64,000 bases of DNA from an uncultured Eubacteriales bacterium. Its GTDB lineage: Bacteria > Bacillota > Clostridia > Oscillospirales > Oscillospiraceae. The stretch spans positions 1 through 64,000 of the forward strand of contig UREY01000002.1 in assembly GCA_900546915.1 (NCBI GenBank). Reading direction: 5' to 3'. The position numbers were made by a program, and so were the translations under genes. This document shows, piece by piece, positions 17,423 to 27,192 of this stretch; within the stretch, counting starts at the first letter, position 1, and each line of letters begins with the position of its first letter. The notes beneath the pieces were generated by a model. It was not told the origin of the DNA. It worked only from the letters and a program-made list of their open reading frames with translations, and made no database searches.

Positions 17423-18733
17423 ATGTGGTTTGACGAAGCAGTGGTATATCAGATCTACCCCTTGGGCCTGTGCGGCGCCCCCCGGGAAAATGACGGAACG
17501 CAGGCCCATCGCATTCTGAAAATTCTGGATTGGGCGGCGCATATCAAAGCCACCGGCGCCGACACCGTATTGTTCAATCCCCTGCTGGAAAGCGACCGGC
17601 ATGGGTACGACACCCGGGATTACAACGCCATCGACTGCCGGCTGGGCACCTGGGAGGATTTTCGCCAGGTCTGCCGGGCCCTGCACGAGGTGGGCCTCCG
17701 GGTGATGCTGGACGGCGTGTTCCATCATGTGGGCCGCGGCTTCTGGGCTTTCCGGGACGTTCAGGAGAAGAAATGGGACAGCCCTTACAAGGACTGGTTT
17801 CATATCAACTTCGACGGCAACTCCGGCTACCAGGACGGCTTCTGGTACGAGGGTTGGGAAGGGCACTATGAGCTGGTAAAGCTGAACCTCTGGAATCCGG
17901 CGGTGGTACAACATCAATTCGACGCCATTTCCCGGTGGATTCAGGACTTTGACATAGACGGGCTGCGATTGGATGTGGCCTATTGCCTGCCGGAAGCCTA
18001 CCTGAAGCAGCTCCGCAGCCTGACCGGCAGGCTGAAGCCGGATTTTGTGCTCCTGGGCGAAGTGCTTCACGGAGATTACAACCGGTGGATGAATCCGGAA
18101 ATGTGCCACAGCGTCACCAATTATGAATGCTACAAGGGCCTGCATTCCAGCCTCAATTCCATGAATCTGTTTGAAATCGGCCACAGCCTGGCCCGCCAAT
18201 TTGGTCCGGAGCCCTGGACCTTATACAAGGGGCAGCACCTGCTGAATTTCTTGGACAACCACGATGTGGAGCGCATTGCCAGCATACTCCGGGACCCCAG
18301 CCATCTACCGGTGGCATACGGCCTTCTATTCGCGATGCCCGGCGTCCCTGCGGTGTATTATGGAAGCGAATGGGGAATCTTGGGACGGAAGGCCGACGGA
18401 GACGACGCCCTCCGCCCGGCCCTGGACCATCCGGAGTCCAACCGCCTCACAACCTGGATCTCCCGCCTGGCCCAGGCCCGGCGAAACAGCCCCGCCCTGT
18501 GCCACGGCTCTTACCGGAACGTGCATCTCACCAACCGGCAGATCATCTTCGAGCGGGCCGTGCCGGGGGAACGCGTGTTGGTGGCAATCAACGCCGACAG
18601 CGCCCCCTACACCGCACACTTCGACGCCGGCTCCGGCCTGGCGGAAGATCTCATCACCGGCGCCACGCACGACTTCGGCGGCGGCAGTCTCCTGCCACCC
18701 TACAGCGTATCCTATTGGCGCACCGAGCGCTGA
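17423..18733 (+). CDS. Alpha-amylase family enzyme, GH13
   Basis: A compact 436-residue GH13 enzyme acting on alpha-linked glucose polymers or maltodextrins. The conserved regions are visible: DGVFHHVG (about 97-104), GLRLDVAY with the nucleophile D184, LLGEVLHG with the acid/base E213, and FLDNHDVER with D281. The C-terminal beta domain is short. There is no signal peptide, so it is a cytoplasmic dextrin-processing enzyme. AAAGGAG precedes the ATG. It is monocistronic, between a clear promoter and the bidirectional terminator at 18750-18793. The exact specificity (maltogenic amylase, neopullulanase-like or transferase) cannot be read from motifs. Confidence 0.9.
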   Translation: MWFDEAVVYQIYPLGLCGAPRENDGTQAHRILKILDWAAHIKATGADTVLFNPLLESDRHGYDTRDYNAIDCRLGTWEDFRQVCRALHEVGLRVMLDGVFHHVGRGFWAFRDVQEKKWDSPYKDWFHINFDGNSGYQDGFWYEGWEGHYELVKLNLWNPAVVQHQFDAISRWIQDFDIDGLRLDVAYCLPEAYLKQLRSLTGRLKPDFVLLGEVLHGDYNRWMNPEMCHSVTNYECYKGLHSSLNSMNLFEIGHSLARQFGPEPWTLYKGQHLLNFLDNHDVERIASILRDPSHLPVAYGLLFAMPGVPAVYYGSEWGILGRKADGDDALRPALDHPESNRLTTWISRLAQARRNSPALCHGSYRNVHLTNRQIIFERAVPGERVLVAINADSAPYTAHFDAGSGLAEDLITGATHDFGGGSLLPPYSVSYWRTER

Positions 18734-18749
18734 CGCAGCAGATAAAAAG

Positions 18750-18793
18750 AGACGGCAGAACAGAGCAATGAACCGCGCTCTGTCCTGCCGTCT
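18750..18793. terminator. Bidirectional intrinsic terminator
   Basis: The inverted repeat AGACGGCAG-ACAGAGC / GCTCTGT-CTGCCGTCT sits between two converging genes. An A run precedes it and TTTCTTTTTT follows, so it can stop both the GH13 and the ATPase transcripts. Confidence 0.8.
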
Positions 18794-18803
18794 AGTTTCT
18801 TTT

Positions 18804-21437
18804 TTACCGCTTTGCCCGGCGCTGGAAGAACTTCACCAGTTCCACCAACGGCAGCATAATGATGGCCAGGCCCAACGCCACCGCGTACTCCGACAGGTTG
18901 ATGGGCGTAAAGCCAAAGGCATTGGCCAGGAAGGGCACTTCAATGACCAGAGTCGTCAGCAGCAGCGACGCCAGGGCTGCCAGATTTAACGTTTTGTTCT
19001 GGCCGCCCAGGGTAAAGATGCTGTTTCTCTGACTCCGCATGTTCAGGCTGTGCACGATCTCCGCCATGGAAAGCGTCAGAAACGCCATGGTCATGCCGTC
19101 GGGAGAGTTGGCAATCTCCCAGACGCCGGATTCCATAAAATGACCTACAAAATAAGAGACCAAAGTCAGAATCGACACCACCAAGCCCTGGTAGGCCACA
19201 TCAAATCCTAACCCGCCGGCAAAAATACCGGCCTTCGCATCCCGGGGCTTGCGGCGCATGATATCCGGCTCCGCCTTCTCCATGCCCAGGGCCAGGGCAG
19301 GGAAGCAGTCGGTAATCAGGTTGATCCACAGAAGATGCACCGGCTGCAGAATGGTAAAGCCCATCAACGTGGCGACAAAAATGCTGATTACCTCGCTCAT
19401 ATTGGAGCCCAGGAGGAACTGGATGGCCTTCCGAATGTTGTCATAGATCCGCCGGCCTTCCTCCACCGCGCCTACAATCGTGGCAAAGTTGTCGTCGGCC
19501 AATACCATATCCGCCACGTTCTTGGTTACGTCGGTTCCGGTGATGCCCATCCCCACGCCGATGTCTGCCGTTTTAATGGAAGGCGCGTCGTTGACCCCGT
19601 CGCCCGTCATGGCGGTGACACAGCCGGCATTTTGCCATGCCTTGACAATGCGGGTCTTGTGTTCCGGCTGCACCCGGGCGTAGACGGAGATATTCCGGAA
19701 TTCCCGCTCAAACTCCCCTTCGCTCATGTCGTCCAGCTGAGAGCCTGTGATGGCGCGGTAGCCGCCGTCTAAAATCCCCAGTTCTTTGGCAATGGCCACT
19801 GCCGTGTCGATGTGATCGCCTGTGATCATGATGGGACGGATGCCGGCGCTCCGGCACTGAACAATGGCGTCTTGGACCTCAGGACGCACCGGATCGATCA
19901 TACCGGCCAGTCCTAAGAACGTCAAATCCTGCTCCAAATTGTCGGGACTCGTATCGTCTGGGAGCTGGTCCCACACCCGGCACGCAGCACACAGCACCCG
20001 GAGCGCCCGGTCCGCCATGGCCTTATTGGCCGCCAAAATTTCCCGGCGGCGCTCCTCGGTGAGCTTCACCCGGCGTCCCTGCTCCTCCACCCAGGCACAG
20101 CGCTTGAGCACCTCGTCCGGGGCGCCCTTGGTGAACTGAAGGATCTTCTCACCGGCCTGGTGGAGCGTGGACATCATCTTCCGCCCGGAGTCGAAGGGCG
20201 CTTCGCCCACACGGGGCGCATCGTGTTCCATGCGGTTTTTATCCAGGCCCTCCTTGGACGCCCAAGCCACCAGCGCCGCCTCTGTGGGCTCGCCCTGAGC
20301 CTGGCCGTCCGGGCTCAGCTTGGCGTCGGAGCACAGCGCCATCGCCCGGGCCGTCTGCTCCAGATTTCCAAAATGGTCTACCACCGTCATCTTATTCTGC
20401 GTCAGCGTACCGGTCTTATCGGAGCAAATAATCTGGGCACAGCCCAGGGTTTCCACTGCAGTGAGCCGCCGGATGATGGCGTTGCGCTTGGACATGTTGG
20501 TCACGCCAATGGACAAGACCACCGTAACCACAGCAGCCAGCCCCTCCGGAATGGCCGCCACTGCCAGAGAAACCGCCACCATAAAGGAGTCCACCACCAC
20601 ATCGGCAGTAAAAGACCCGGCGCGAAGAAGCTGTACGCCAAAAATTACGGCGCAAATTCCCAGAACCAACCAGGTCAGGATTTTGGAAAGCTGACTCAGC
20701 TTCCGCTGCAGGGGCGTCTGTCCCTCCTGCGCCTCGGCCAGGGCTCCGGCGATCTTTCCCATTTCCGTATCCATGCCCGTGGCCGTGATGACGGCGGAGC
20801 CGCGTCCATAGACCACTGTGGAGCCCATATAGACCATGTTTTTCCGGTCGCCCAAGGGCACATCTTTTCCGCCCTCCCGGAGCTGGATGATGTCGATGAA
20901 TTTATTGACCGGAACCGATTCTCCAGTGAGCGCCGCCTCTTCTATTTTTAAACTGGCGCTCTCCAGAATTCGTCCGTCGGCCGGCACGGCGTCGCCGGCC
21001 TCCAAAAGCACCACGTCGCCTACCACCAGGTCCTCGCTGCGGACTGTCATCATCTGACCATCCCGCAGAACCTTTGAGGTGGCAGCCGCCATTTCCTGCA
21101 ACGCCTCGATGGCTTTCTCGGCCTTATTCTCCTGATAGACGCCCAGGATGGCGTTGACCACCACCACAAAGAGAATGATGATCACATCGGTGAAGCTCTC
21201 GTTCTCATAAACGGCCAACGCCCCGCTGATGGCGGCGGCAACCAGTAAAATGAGAATCATAGGGTCCACCATTTGCATGAAGAACCGTTTCAGCAAGCTG
21301 TCCTTTTTGGGCTGCGCCAGCTTGTTTTTTCCGTTCTTCTCCAATCTGGACCGGGCTTCCGCCTGAGTCAGGCCCTGACGCCCGGAGGAAACCGCCTGTA
21401 AAGCGGCCTCCATGGATTCGTCATAAAAACGCTGCAT
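18804..21437 (-). CDS. P-type cation-transporting ATPase (Ca2+/Mn2+ type)
   Basis: An 877-residue P2-type ATPase that exports divalent cations using ATP. The phosphorylation motif CSDKTGTLTQNKMT, the actuator loop LTGESVPV, the hinge MTGDGVNDAPSIK, and ten hydrophobic segments are all visible. Motif order matches bacterial SERCA-like pumps usually annotated as calcium pumps. The start is ATG 21437 with GGAAAGGA upstream; the open frame runs further upstream but would translate the riboswitch. The leader carries a yybP-ykoY element, whose known ligand is Mn2+, so the physiological substrate may be Mn2+ instead of, or as well as, Ca2+. That is inference from regulation. Confidence 0.9.
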   Translation of the reverse strand: MQRFYDESMEAALQAVSSGRQGLTQAEARSRLEKNGKNKLAQPKKDSLLKRFFMQMVDPMILILLVAAAISGALAVYENESFTDVIIILFVVVVNAILGVYQENKAEKAIEALQEMAAATSKVLRDGQMMTVRSEDLVVGDVVLLEAGDAVPADGRILESASLKIEEAALTGESVPVNKFIDIIQLREGGKDVPLGDRKNMVYMGSTVVYGRGSAVITATGMDTEMGKIAGALAEAQEGQTPLQRKLSQLSKILTWLVLGICAVIFGVQLLRAGSFTADVVVDSFMVAVSLAVAAIPEGLAAVVTVVLSIGVTNMSKRNAIIRRLTAVETLGCAQIICSDKTGTLTQNKMTVVDHFGNLEQTARAMALCSDAKLSPDGQAQGEPTEAALVAWASKEGLDKNRMEHDAPRVGEAPFDSGRKMMSTLHQAGEKILQFTKGAPDEVLKRCAWVEEQGRRVKLTEERRREILAANKAMADRALRVLCAACRVWDQLPDDTSPDNLEQDLTFLGLAGMIDPVRPEVQDAIVQCRSAGIRPIMITGDHIDTAVAIAKELGILDGGYRAITGSQLDDMSEGEFEREFRNISVYARVQPEHKTRIVKAWQNAGCVTAMTGDGVNDAPSIKTADIGVGMGITGTDVTKNVADMVLADDNFATIVGAVEEGRRIYDNIRKAIQFLLGSNMSEVISIFVATLMGFTILQPVHLLWINLITDCFPALALGMEKAEPDIMRRKPRDAKAGIFAGGLGFDVAYQGLVVSILTLVSYFVGHFMESGVWEIANSPDGMTMAFLTLSMAEIVHSLNMRSQRNSIFTLGGQNKTLNLAALASLLLTTLVIEVPFLANAFGFTPINLSEYAVALGLAIIMLPLVELVKFFQRRAKR

Positions 21438-21481
21438 ACTGTCTTCCTTTCCACTTGTTTTTCTATGAGTTAGTTTGAAAC

Positions 21482-21637
21482 AAAAAACGAGACCCATGCA
21501 CAGTTTTTGCTGCACATGAGTCTCGTTGATTCCTGCCAAGCCAGGCACATAACACGCCAGGTATGTTGACTTGACACGCTTGCAAGCAAGCGCAACTACT
21601 CCCTCATGGGACGCCCAAAACGGGCTATCTTCTCACC
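21482..21637 (-). promoter_or_regulatory. yybP-ykoY (manganese) riboswitch with terminator
   Basis: In the leftward leader of the ATPase, GGGAGTAG (21596-21603), a helix GCGCTTGC/GCAAGCG, GTCAACATACC, and CCTGGCTTGGCAGG occur in the order and spacing of the yybP-ykoY aptamer. A strong terminator follows: CGAGAC...GTCTCG with TTTTTT, at 21482-21526. The pair suggests ligand-dependent antitermination, with Mn2+ turning on the pump. The ends are approximate. Confidence 0.82.
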
Positions 21638-21643
21638 GGGCTT

Positions 21644-21672
21644 ATGATATCAAATTTTTCCTCGGCACGCAA
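21644..21672 (-). promoter_or_regulatory. Promoter of the riboswitch-ATPase transcript (TTGCGT-17-TATCAT)
   Basis: The leftward -35 TTGCGT (21667-21672) and -10 TATCAT (21644-21649) lie 17 nt apart and directly upstream of the riboswitch. Confidence 0.65.
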
Positions 21673-21726
21673 GAGAAATTCGCCTGGTTTGGGACACTTT
21701 TTTGTTTTTGTTACCGGACAAGCTGA

Positions 21727-23004
21727 TTAGACTCCGTAGAAAAGCCAGATGTACAGGTAAGCGGGAATGATGGCCGCCAGCGTAAACGGAACGCCAATGC
21801 GCATGAAGTCCCGATTTTGAACTTCATAGCCCGCCTTGCGCAAAATACCGATTCCTGTGATGTTGGCCGAAGCGCCGATGGGCGTCAAATTCCCGCCCAA
21901 GGTCGCGCCGGACAGAAGACCGAAGTATAAAACCGTGGGGTCGATTCCCATGTCCAGGGCGATTTTCTGCACCACGGGCAACATGGTCGCCACATAGGGA
22001 ATGTTGTCGATAAACGCGGAAAACAGGACGCTCGCCCAGACAATCACCGTGTAAATCACAAAAACATTGCTGCCGCCTACCTTGGCAATGAGAGAGGCCA
22101 GCTGATCGATGACCCCCTGCTCCGTAATGCCGCCGATGACCAAAAACAGGCCCAGGAGCAGCAAAATGGTATCCAAATCAATCTCCCGCAAGGGCTTGAC
22201 CACCGCCTTCAGGCTCTTCTGCGTGGCGGCTGTGTAGAGCAAACCGACGGCCAGCAGGCTCATACAAATGATTCCATTGATGGTCTCCGGCATATTGGGG
22301 AGGAAAGAGGCCAGAATCAACAGAACAATGGTTCCCAGCAACAATATGGTCGGCACATAATTGGTCACCGGCGTCAGCTGCGGCTCCGGAATGGGCGCTT
22401 TTTCTTTCCGGAACATCAGCAAAAGAATCGCCGCAGACACCAGCGCGCCCAGCTCTACCGCAAAAAACATGCTCGGCTTTCCCAGATAAACGAAGAAATC
22501 CAGAAAATTCATCCCAGCGTAGCCGCCCAGCAAGATGGCCGTGGTGTCGCCCACCAGCGTCGCCGCTCCCTGCAAATTCGAGGAAACCGCAATGGCAATG
22601 ATCATGGGAACCGGGTTGATTTTCAGGCGCTTGGAAATGGCCATCGCCACAGGCGCCACCATCAGCACCGTCGCCACATTATCCACAAAGGCGGAGATGA
22701 GTCCGGCAAACAGCGCCAGAGCCACCACAGCCCATTTTACATTCGGCACATGGGCCAGCAGGATATCCGCCATGCGCGCCGGCATTTGCGAGTCGATAAA
22801 CAATGAGACAATGCCCATGGTTCCGGCAATCATCATCAAAACATTGAAGTTTATGTATGAAACAGCCCCCGTTACCGGCAGCATCCCGGTCAGCAGGAAA
22901 ATTGCCGCCGAGCCCAAAGCGACATATCTGCGGTACTTGGGCAGGCATAGCATAAGAATATACGTCAGAGCAAACAAACCAATGGCTAGGGGCATGTTTT
23001 TCAA
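21727..23004 (-). CDS. ArsB/NhaD-type ion transporter (SLC13/IT superfamily)
   Basis: A polytopic membrane protein of about 425 residues with 11-12 hydrophobic segments. The inverted-repeat signatures of the ion transporter superfamily are visible: SAFVDNVATVLMVAPVA in the first half and SAFIDNIPYVATMLPV in the second, plus SSNLQGAATLVGD and LSGATLGGNLTPIGASANI. Such proteins transport arsenite, sodium/protons, or dicarboxylates. No signature picks one. TTG 23004 is the likely start, with GGGAGG 7 nt upstream; the longer ATG frame begins within the SD. A near-consensus promoter lies upstream. There is no arsenic operon around it. Confidence 0.82.
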   Translation of the reverse strand: MKNMPLAIGLFALTYILMLCLPKYRRYVALGSAAIFLLTGMLPVTGAVSYINFNVLMMIAGTMGIVSLFIDSQMPARMADILLAHVPNVKWAVVALALFAGLISAFVDNVATVLMVAPVAMAISKRLKINPVPMIIAIAVSSNLQGAATLVGDTTAILLGGYAGMNFLDFFVYLGKPSMFFAVELGALVSAAILLLMFRKEKAPIPEPQLTPVTNYVPTILLLGTIVLLILASFLPNMPETINGIICMSLLAVGLLYTAATQKSLKAVVKPLREIDLDTILLLLGLFLVIGGITEQGVIDQLASLIAKVGGSNVFVIYTVIVWASVLFSAFIDNIPYVATMLPVVQKIALDMGIDPTVLYFGLLSGATLGGNLTPIGASANITGIGILRKAGYEVQNRDFMRIGVPFTLAAIIPAYLYIWLFYGV

Positions 23005-23054
23005 ATCAATTCCTCCCATGTAACGGCCGGAAGCCGGAGATTACAGCACCCATC

Positions 23055-23083
23055 ATTATATAGGCACGTCCCTCAATTTACAA
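23055..23083 (-). promoter_or_regulatory. Promoter (TTGTAA-17-TATAAT)
   Basis: The leftward -35 TTGTAA (23078-23083) and -10 TATAAT (23055-23060) with a 17-nt spacer lie about 45 nt before the transporter start. Confidence 0.7.
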
Positions 23084-23180
23084 GGGAAAATTGACTTTTT
23101 TCACACCGTTCCGGAAGCCCGCCTTCCCTTCGGTCTTTTGCCCGCCGGGGCAAAAAACATAGATGCCCGACAACGTTTCT

Positions 23181-23203
23181 GGGGAAGGCCGGAGGCCTTC
23201 CCC
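23181..23203 (-). terminator. Hairpin ending the surface-protein operon
   Basis: A perfect 10-bp stem GGGGAAGGCC/GGCCTTCCCC with a 3-nt loop lies 17 nt after the stop of the large SLH gene. No T run follows on the minus strand, so it may act as an RNA end-stabilising hairpin or a weak terminator. Confidence 0.45.
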
Positions 23204-23220
23204 ATTGTAAAGCCATCTGT

Positions 23221-26200
23221 CTATGAAACTATTATCCGGTTGTTTTCTGAGTCCAGCGACAGAGAAACGCCCTCATTGGTACAAGACAGCCGGTTCAAGT
23301 CACCGGACGTCAGACGATAGCCCTCTGCCCCCACTGCCACAACTGCGCCGGCCTCCGGCAGGGTTTGATAGGTCACCTTGACCGCGCCGGTGAGGGCATC
23401 TGCAATCTGCAGGCAAGCGGCATCCTCGACGCCGGCCCAACAGAAGGGCGCATCGGACAGATCCATACGCTCTCCGCCGGGCTTCAGAACAGGCGCCATC
23501 CCCCTCCCGGCTGACGTTCCGGCAGAGGAAAAACCGTTCTGCCCGGGATCGTAAGCACAGGTATTGCCGGAATAGACGCCGCCTGCAACTGTAAGGCCGG
23601 TCGCCTGGTTGGTATAAAACACCGTACCCACAGCCGTGGCCGACGTCCCCAGTAGGGCATTATCCCGGAAAGTTCCGCCGTAAATGGAAACCTCCACGCC
23701 TGCCACTGTGGTATAAATCACAGCGCCGCCGCCGCTGGCCAGGGTGTTGCCGGCAAACAGGCCGTCATAAATATTCAGCTTCGCGGCGCCTAATAAATAG
23801 AAGCACCGGGTTTCATTTCCGACAATTTCTCCTCCGTAGATGTTGACCGTCGGCGTGTGATCCACGCCGGTGGAAGCCGCATACATCCCGGTGGCATAGA
23901 TAGCGCCATCCTGGTTGACCCCGGTAATCTGGGCGCCGTCATACATATTCAGCGTCCCGCCGTAGACGTATACCGCCTCGTCATTGCTGTCCTGCAATAC
24001 CGTGTCGCTCTTCAGATTCAAAACCGAAGGACCCTCGCCGTCGCCCTCCTGGGGGTCGGGCGTTTGCACCCGGAACAAGCTGACTTTACCGCCCGTCGTA
24101 TTATAGTAACGGTTTCCGTCGATTATAATATCTTCCAGCGTCAGCGTGGCGCCGGAGACGTACGCCAGATAGCCCTTAGACGCACCGTCTGCCTGTACGT
24201 ATGCGTTGGGAATGCCCTTCAGGGACCAGGTCTCATCCCGCGTAACCCGCAGGACGGTCGGCGTCCCGGTGGCCGTCCCCGCCACCACCGTAATTACATT
24301 GTCCCCGATCTCCGATTGGTTGGCCGTCAGCAATTCTTTTGCCCGTGCAAATGTGGCCACCGCCGTGTCCCGGGTCAAGCCGTCGTTGGCATCGTCGCCT
24401 GTTCCGGACAGGTAGATGCGGGCGCCTACAACCTGGGTCGGACCAATGTAAATTTGGTTATGCTCTGTGTCCAGTGTCAGCTGATAATGAGAATCCATCT
24501 CCTCGGACAGCTGGATTTGGGCCAGGTCCGTCTCGGTCAATGCGTAGTCCGCGCCTTCCAGCAGCACATCCTCATATACGATGGCCTCACAGCGCAGCTG
24601 GAGCGGCTTTGTCAAGGCATACGACAGCTTGACCGGCAGCCGGTTCTTTCCATTCTGAAGCCAAATGCTCCCGTGCAGTACATCCTCCCGGCCCAAAATC
24701 AAGTCTGTATAGTTGCAAACGGCTATATCTCCACCATAGGAGCCGGTGATGGTATTGTTAGAAATCGTACCGCCCAGCAGCGCGACCCGGTTGACTTGGG
24801 AGGTCGCGCTCTCCGCCACGCCCTTGCTCATTATGGCGCCGGCACAGACGCCGGTGTTGTCGTAAATCTCGCCGCCGTTCATAATCAAGTTTGCGCGGTC
24901 ATTCATATAAATCGCGCCGCTTCCCACGGTGGTGTCGGGATTTTCCACCCGATTGCCGTAAATCTTGCCGCCATTCATGGTCATCACGGTACTTCCGGTT
25001 TTGGAGTTGCCCATCAGCAGGAACGCGCCGGCAGGGGTACTGCTGCCGATGGCTGTGGCCTTTCCGGTCGCTGTATTATGATAGATTTCCCCGCCGTTCA
25101 TCACAATCACCGAGCTGCCGGAGGAGGTGCATCCAAAGGCGCCCGCTTTCCCGCCCACATTGTCATGAATCCGGGCGCCCGCATTGATCGTCAAATGCGC
25201 TCCGTTCAAGTAGCCCACCGCGCTGGACGACGTACTCTTGGTAACGGTATGGCAAAGCTCCGCGCCCTCATTTAAGGTCAGGTACCCATCCGTACAGTTG
25301 AAAACCATATAACTGACAAAGTCCTCGCCTGCCTCATTCGCCCAATACCGGCAGCCGCCGTCGATCGTCACATTCTGCAAGGTCAGGTTCCCGGTTGCGC
25401 TGACCCAAAACAGGTAGCTGCTGGCATAGCTCTCATCCCGAAGGACCTTTGCATCGGGGTACTCGGAAAGATCCCACACCTGAGTATCGTGTACCGTGAC
25501 CATCCCGGTGATCCGAATTTCCTTGTGGGCCGCCCCGGCCAGCAGCTCCTTCGCCCTGGCAAAGGTCGCTACCGCATCCGAGGGCGTCATCCCGCTGTTG
25601 TCGTCATGGCCGGCCTGGCCGTTGAGATATACATATTCCAGCTTGGCTTCGACCCAACCGGCATACAAGGTCGTATCCTGCCGAATCTGGGTGCTGGAAC
25701 GTTGGAAGGGTTGGGTGCAAGCCTCATCGAGAAACCACCCGTTGAAAACATAGCCGTCTTTTTCCGGGTTCTTTGGATTGGTCACATAACGGTTGTATTC
25801 TACCTGCGTGCTGTAATACACCGCGCCGTCCACAATATACGTCACCGTATACGTGTTAATCTGCCACTGCCCGTAAAGGGTCAGGTGATCCCGGACCGGG
25901 GTGGCAAAATCATAGGCCGCCGTGTACTCCGGATCCAGGTACCAGGCATCCACATGGTAACCCGTCCGGCTCACCGCCGGCATCACCGCCGGCTGCCCCC
26001 AGGTAACCGCCTGAGGCGTATCCACATAGAGATTCTGGTAGTTGGGAGAGATCACAAAGTCCACGTATACGGTGCGGTAGCGGACTGTGTAGTTCACCGT
26101 CACATCTTCATCAAAATCCGACAAGAGAAACACGTTTCCCGCCCGGCTCAGTTTTCCGGAAGAGGTAGTCGCCGTATCCAGCTCAAAGCCGTCTTCCCAC

Positions 26201-27090
26201 TGTCCATAAATGCCGAATTCCACATACGGCTCCGACGTGGAAACCTCAATTTCAGTCACCTTTTCCCCCCGGTACTTGACATAGCCGTTCTCTCCTACAA
26301 ACGCAATCTTCACCCGCTTTCCCGGCTCCGTCGGTTCCGGTTCTGTGGGTTCCGGCTCTGTGGGTGGGGGAGCGGTAGGCTCCGGCTCCGTCGGCTCGGG
26401 AACTGTGGGATCCGGTCCCGTAGGCGCAGTCGGCTCCGGAGTGGCAAGCCCCGTTACATCCAGGAAAACGCTCAGCACCTTGGCCGCTTCCGCCCGGGTG
26501 ATGGCGCGCAGCGGCCGGAAGCTGCCGTCGGGATACCCGGCCAAGATCCCCACCCGGCTGCAAAGCTCCACCGCTTCCTTGGCATAGGCGTGCATTGCAT
26601 CCCGGTCGGTAAAGGCAATCGTCTCCTGCCGCATCTGCCATGTAACGCCCATGACTTCCCCATAGCGCACCAGGAACGTCGCCGCCTGTTCCCGGGTCAC
26701 CGGGTCATCCGTTCCAAAGGTCCCGTCCGGATACCCCGTCACAATCTGCTTTTCCGCCGCCCAATTCACCGCACCGGTAAAATACCGGCCGGCGGGTACG
26801 TCGGGAAATACGGAAGGCTCCTCCGGATACAACGCCTGGCCGCTCATTCTGGCCAAAACCGTGACAAACATGGCCCGGGTCATGGTGCCGTTGGGGGAAA
26901 AACGATGGACATCGACGCCTTCCATCCATCCTTGCTCCGTCATGTCTTCGATGTAAGGATAGGCCCAATTGTCTTCCGGCACATCTGCATAGCTGCCTGC
27001 TGCAAGCGCACCGGGGCACAGTCCCAAAATGAGGCCAAGCACCAACGCCAAAGACAACAATCGTGTTCGCAGTTTCATTCCCGTTTTCAT
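23221..27090 (-). CDS. Large SLH-anchored surface protein with beta-helix repeats
   Basis: A 1289-residue exported protein. A signal peptide ends near ALAAG (about 31). Three SLH domains follow (about 31-80, 93-145, 155-210), which bind secondary cell-wall polymer and anchor the protein. A repetitive P/E/T linker spans about 216-256. Two InlB-type B-repeats end in LTLYGQW and TTLYAGW (about 380-480). Two large right-handed beta-helix regions follow, each opening with a related motif (DAVATFARAKELL, TAVATFARAKELL). The helix turns are rich in NGG/YGG motifs (MNGGEIYHN, MNGGKIYGN). The fold fits adhesion or polysaccharide binding; no catalytic residues are recognised. It is third in an operon after the protease and the small SLH protein. 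The ATG at 27090 or at 27078 could be the start. Confidence 0.85.
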   Translation of the reverse strand: MKTGMKLRTRLLSLALVLGLILGLCPGALAAGSYADVPEDNWAYPYIEDMTEQGWMEGVDVHRFSPNGTMTRAMFVTVLARMSGQALYPEEPSVFPDVPAGRYFTGAVNWAAEKQIVTGYPDGTFGTDDPVTREQAATFLVRYGEVMGVTWQMRQETIAFTDRDAMHAYAKEAVELCSRVGILAGYPDGSFRPLRAITRAEAAKVLSVFLDVTGLATPEPTAPTGPDPTVPEPTEPEPTAPPPTEPEPTEPEPTEPGKRVKIAFVGENGYVKYRGEKVTEIEVSTSEPYVEFGIYGQWEDGFELDTATTSSGKLSRAGNVFLLSDFDEDVTVNYTVRYRTVYVDFVISPNYQNLYVDTPQAVTWGQPAVMPAVSRTGYHVDAWYLDPEYTAAYDFATPVRDHLTLYGQWQINTYTVTYIVDGAVYYSTQVEYNRYVTNPKNPEKDGYVFNGWFLDEACTQPFQRSSTQIRQDTTLYAGWVEAKLEYVYLNGQAGHDDNSGMTPSDAVATFARAKELLAGAAHKEIRITGMVTVHDTQVWDLSEYPDAKVLRDESYASSYLFWVSATGNLTLQNVTIDGGCRYWANEAGEDFVSYMVFNCTDGYLTLNEGAELCHTVTKSTSSSAVGYLNGAHLTINAGARIHDNVGGKAGAFGCTSSGSSVIVMNGGEIYHNTATGKATAIGSSTPAGAFLLMGNSKTGSTVMTMNGGKIYGNRVENPDTTVGSGAIYMNDRANLIMNGGEIYDNTGVCAGAIMSKGVAESATSQVNRVALLGGTISNNTITGSYGGDIAVCNYTDLILGREDVLHGSIWLQNGKNRLPVKLSYALTKPLQLRCEAIVYEDVLLEGADYALTETDLAQIQLSEEMDSHYQLTLDTEHNQIYIGPTQVVGARIYLSGTGDDANDGLTRDTAVATFARAKELLTANQSEIGDNVITVVAGTATGTPTVLRVTRDETWSLKGIPNAYVQADGASKGYLAYVSGATLTLEDIIIDGNRYYNTTGGKVSLFRVQTPDPQEGDGEGPSVLNLKSDTVLQDSNDEAVYVYGGTLNMYDGAQITGVNQDGAIYATGMYAASTGVDHTPTVNIYGGEIVGNETRCFYLLGAAKLNIYDGLFAGNTLASGGGAVIYTTVAGVEVSIYGGTFRDNALLGTSATAVGTVFYTNQATGLTVAGGVYSGNTCAYDPGQNGFSSAGTSAGRGMAPVLKPGGERMDLSDAPFCWAGVEDAACLQIADALTGAVKVTYQTLPEAGAVVAVGAEGYRLTSGDLNRLSCTNEGVSLSLDSENNRIIVS

Positions 27091-27192
27091 TCCTTTCTGA
27101 CTGAATCTCCCGCAGGAAATTCCTCAATCAATGACTTCATGGCCCCTCGTTTTCCGGCAGGAAAGCAGAACGCATTCCGCCGCGCGGTCCGC

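Noticed and set aside
21438-21548. Longer N-terminus of the P-type ATPase
   Set aside because: The extra codons translate the riboswitch and terminator, and the ATG at 21437 has a proper SD.
23136-23155. Terminator TTTTGCCC/GGGCAAAA
   Set aside because: The stem is followed by A residues, not T residues, in both directions.
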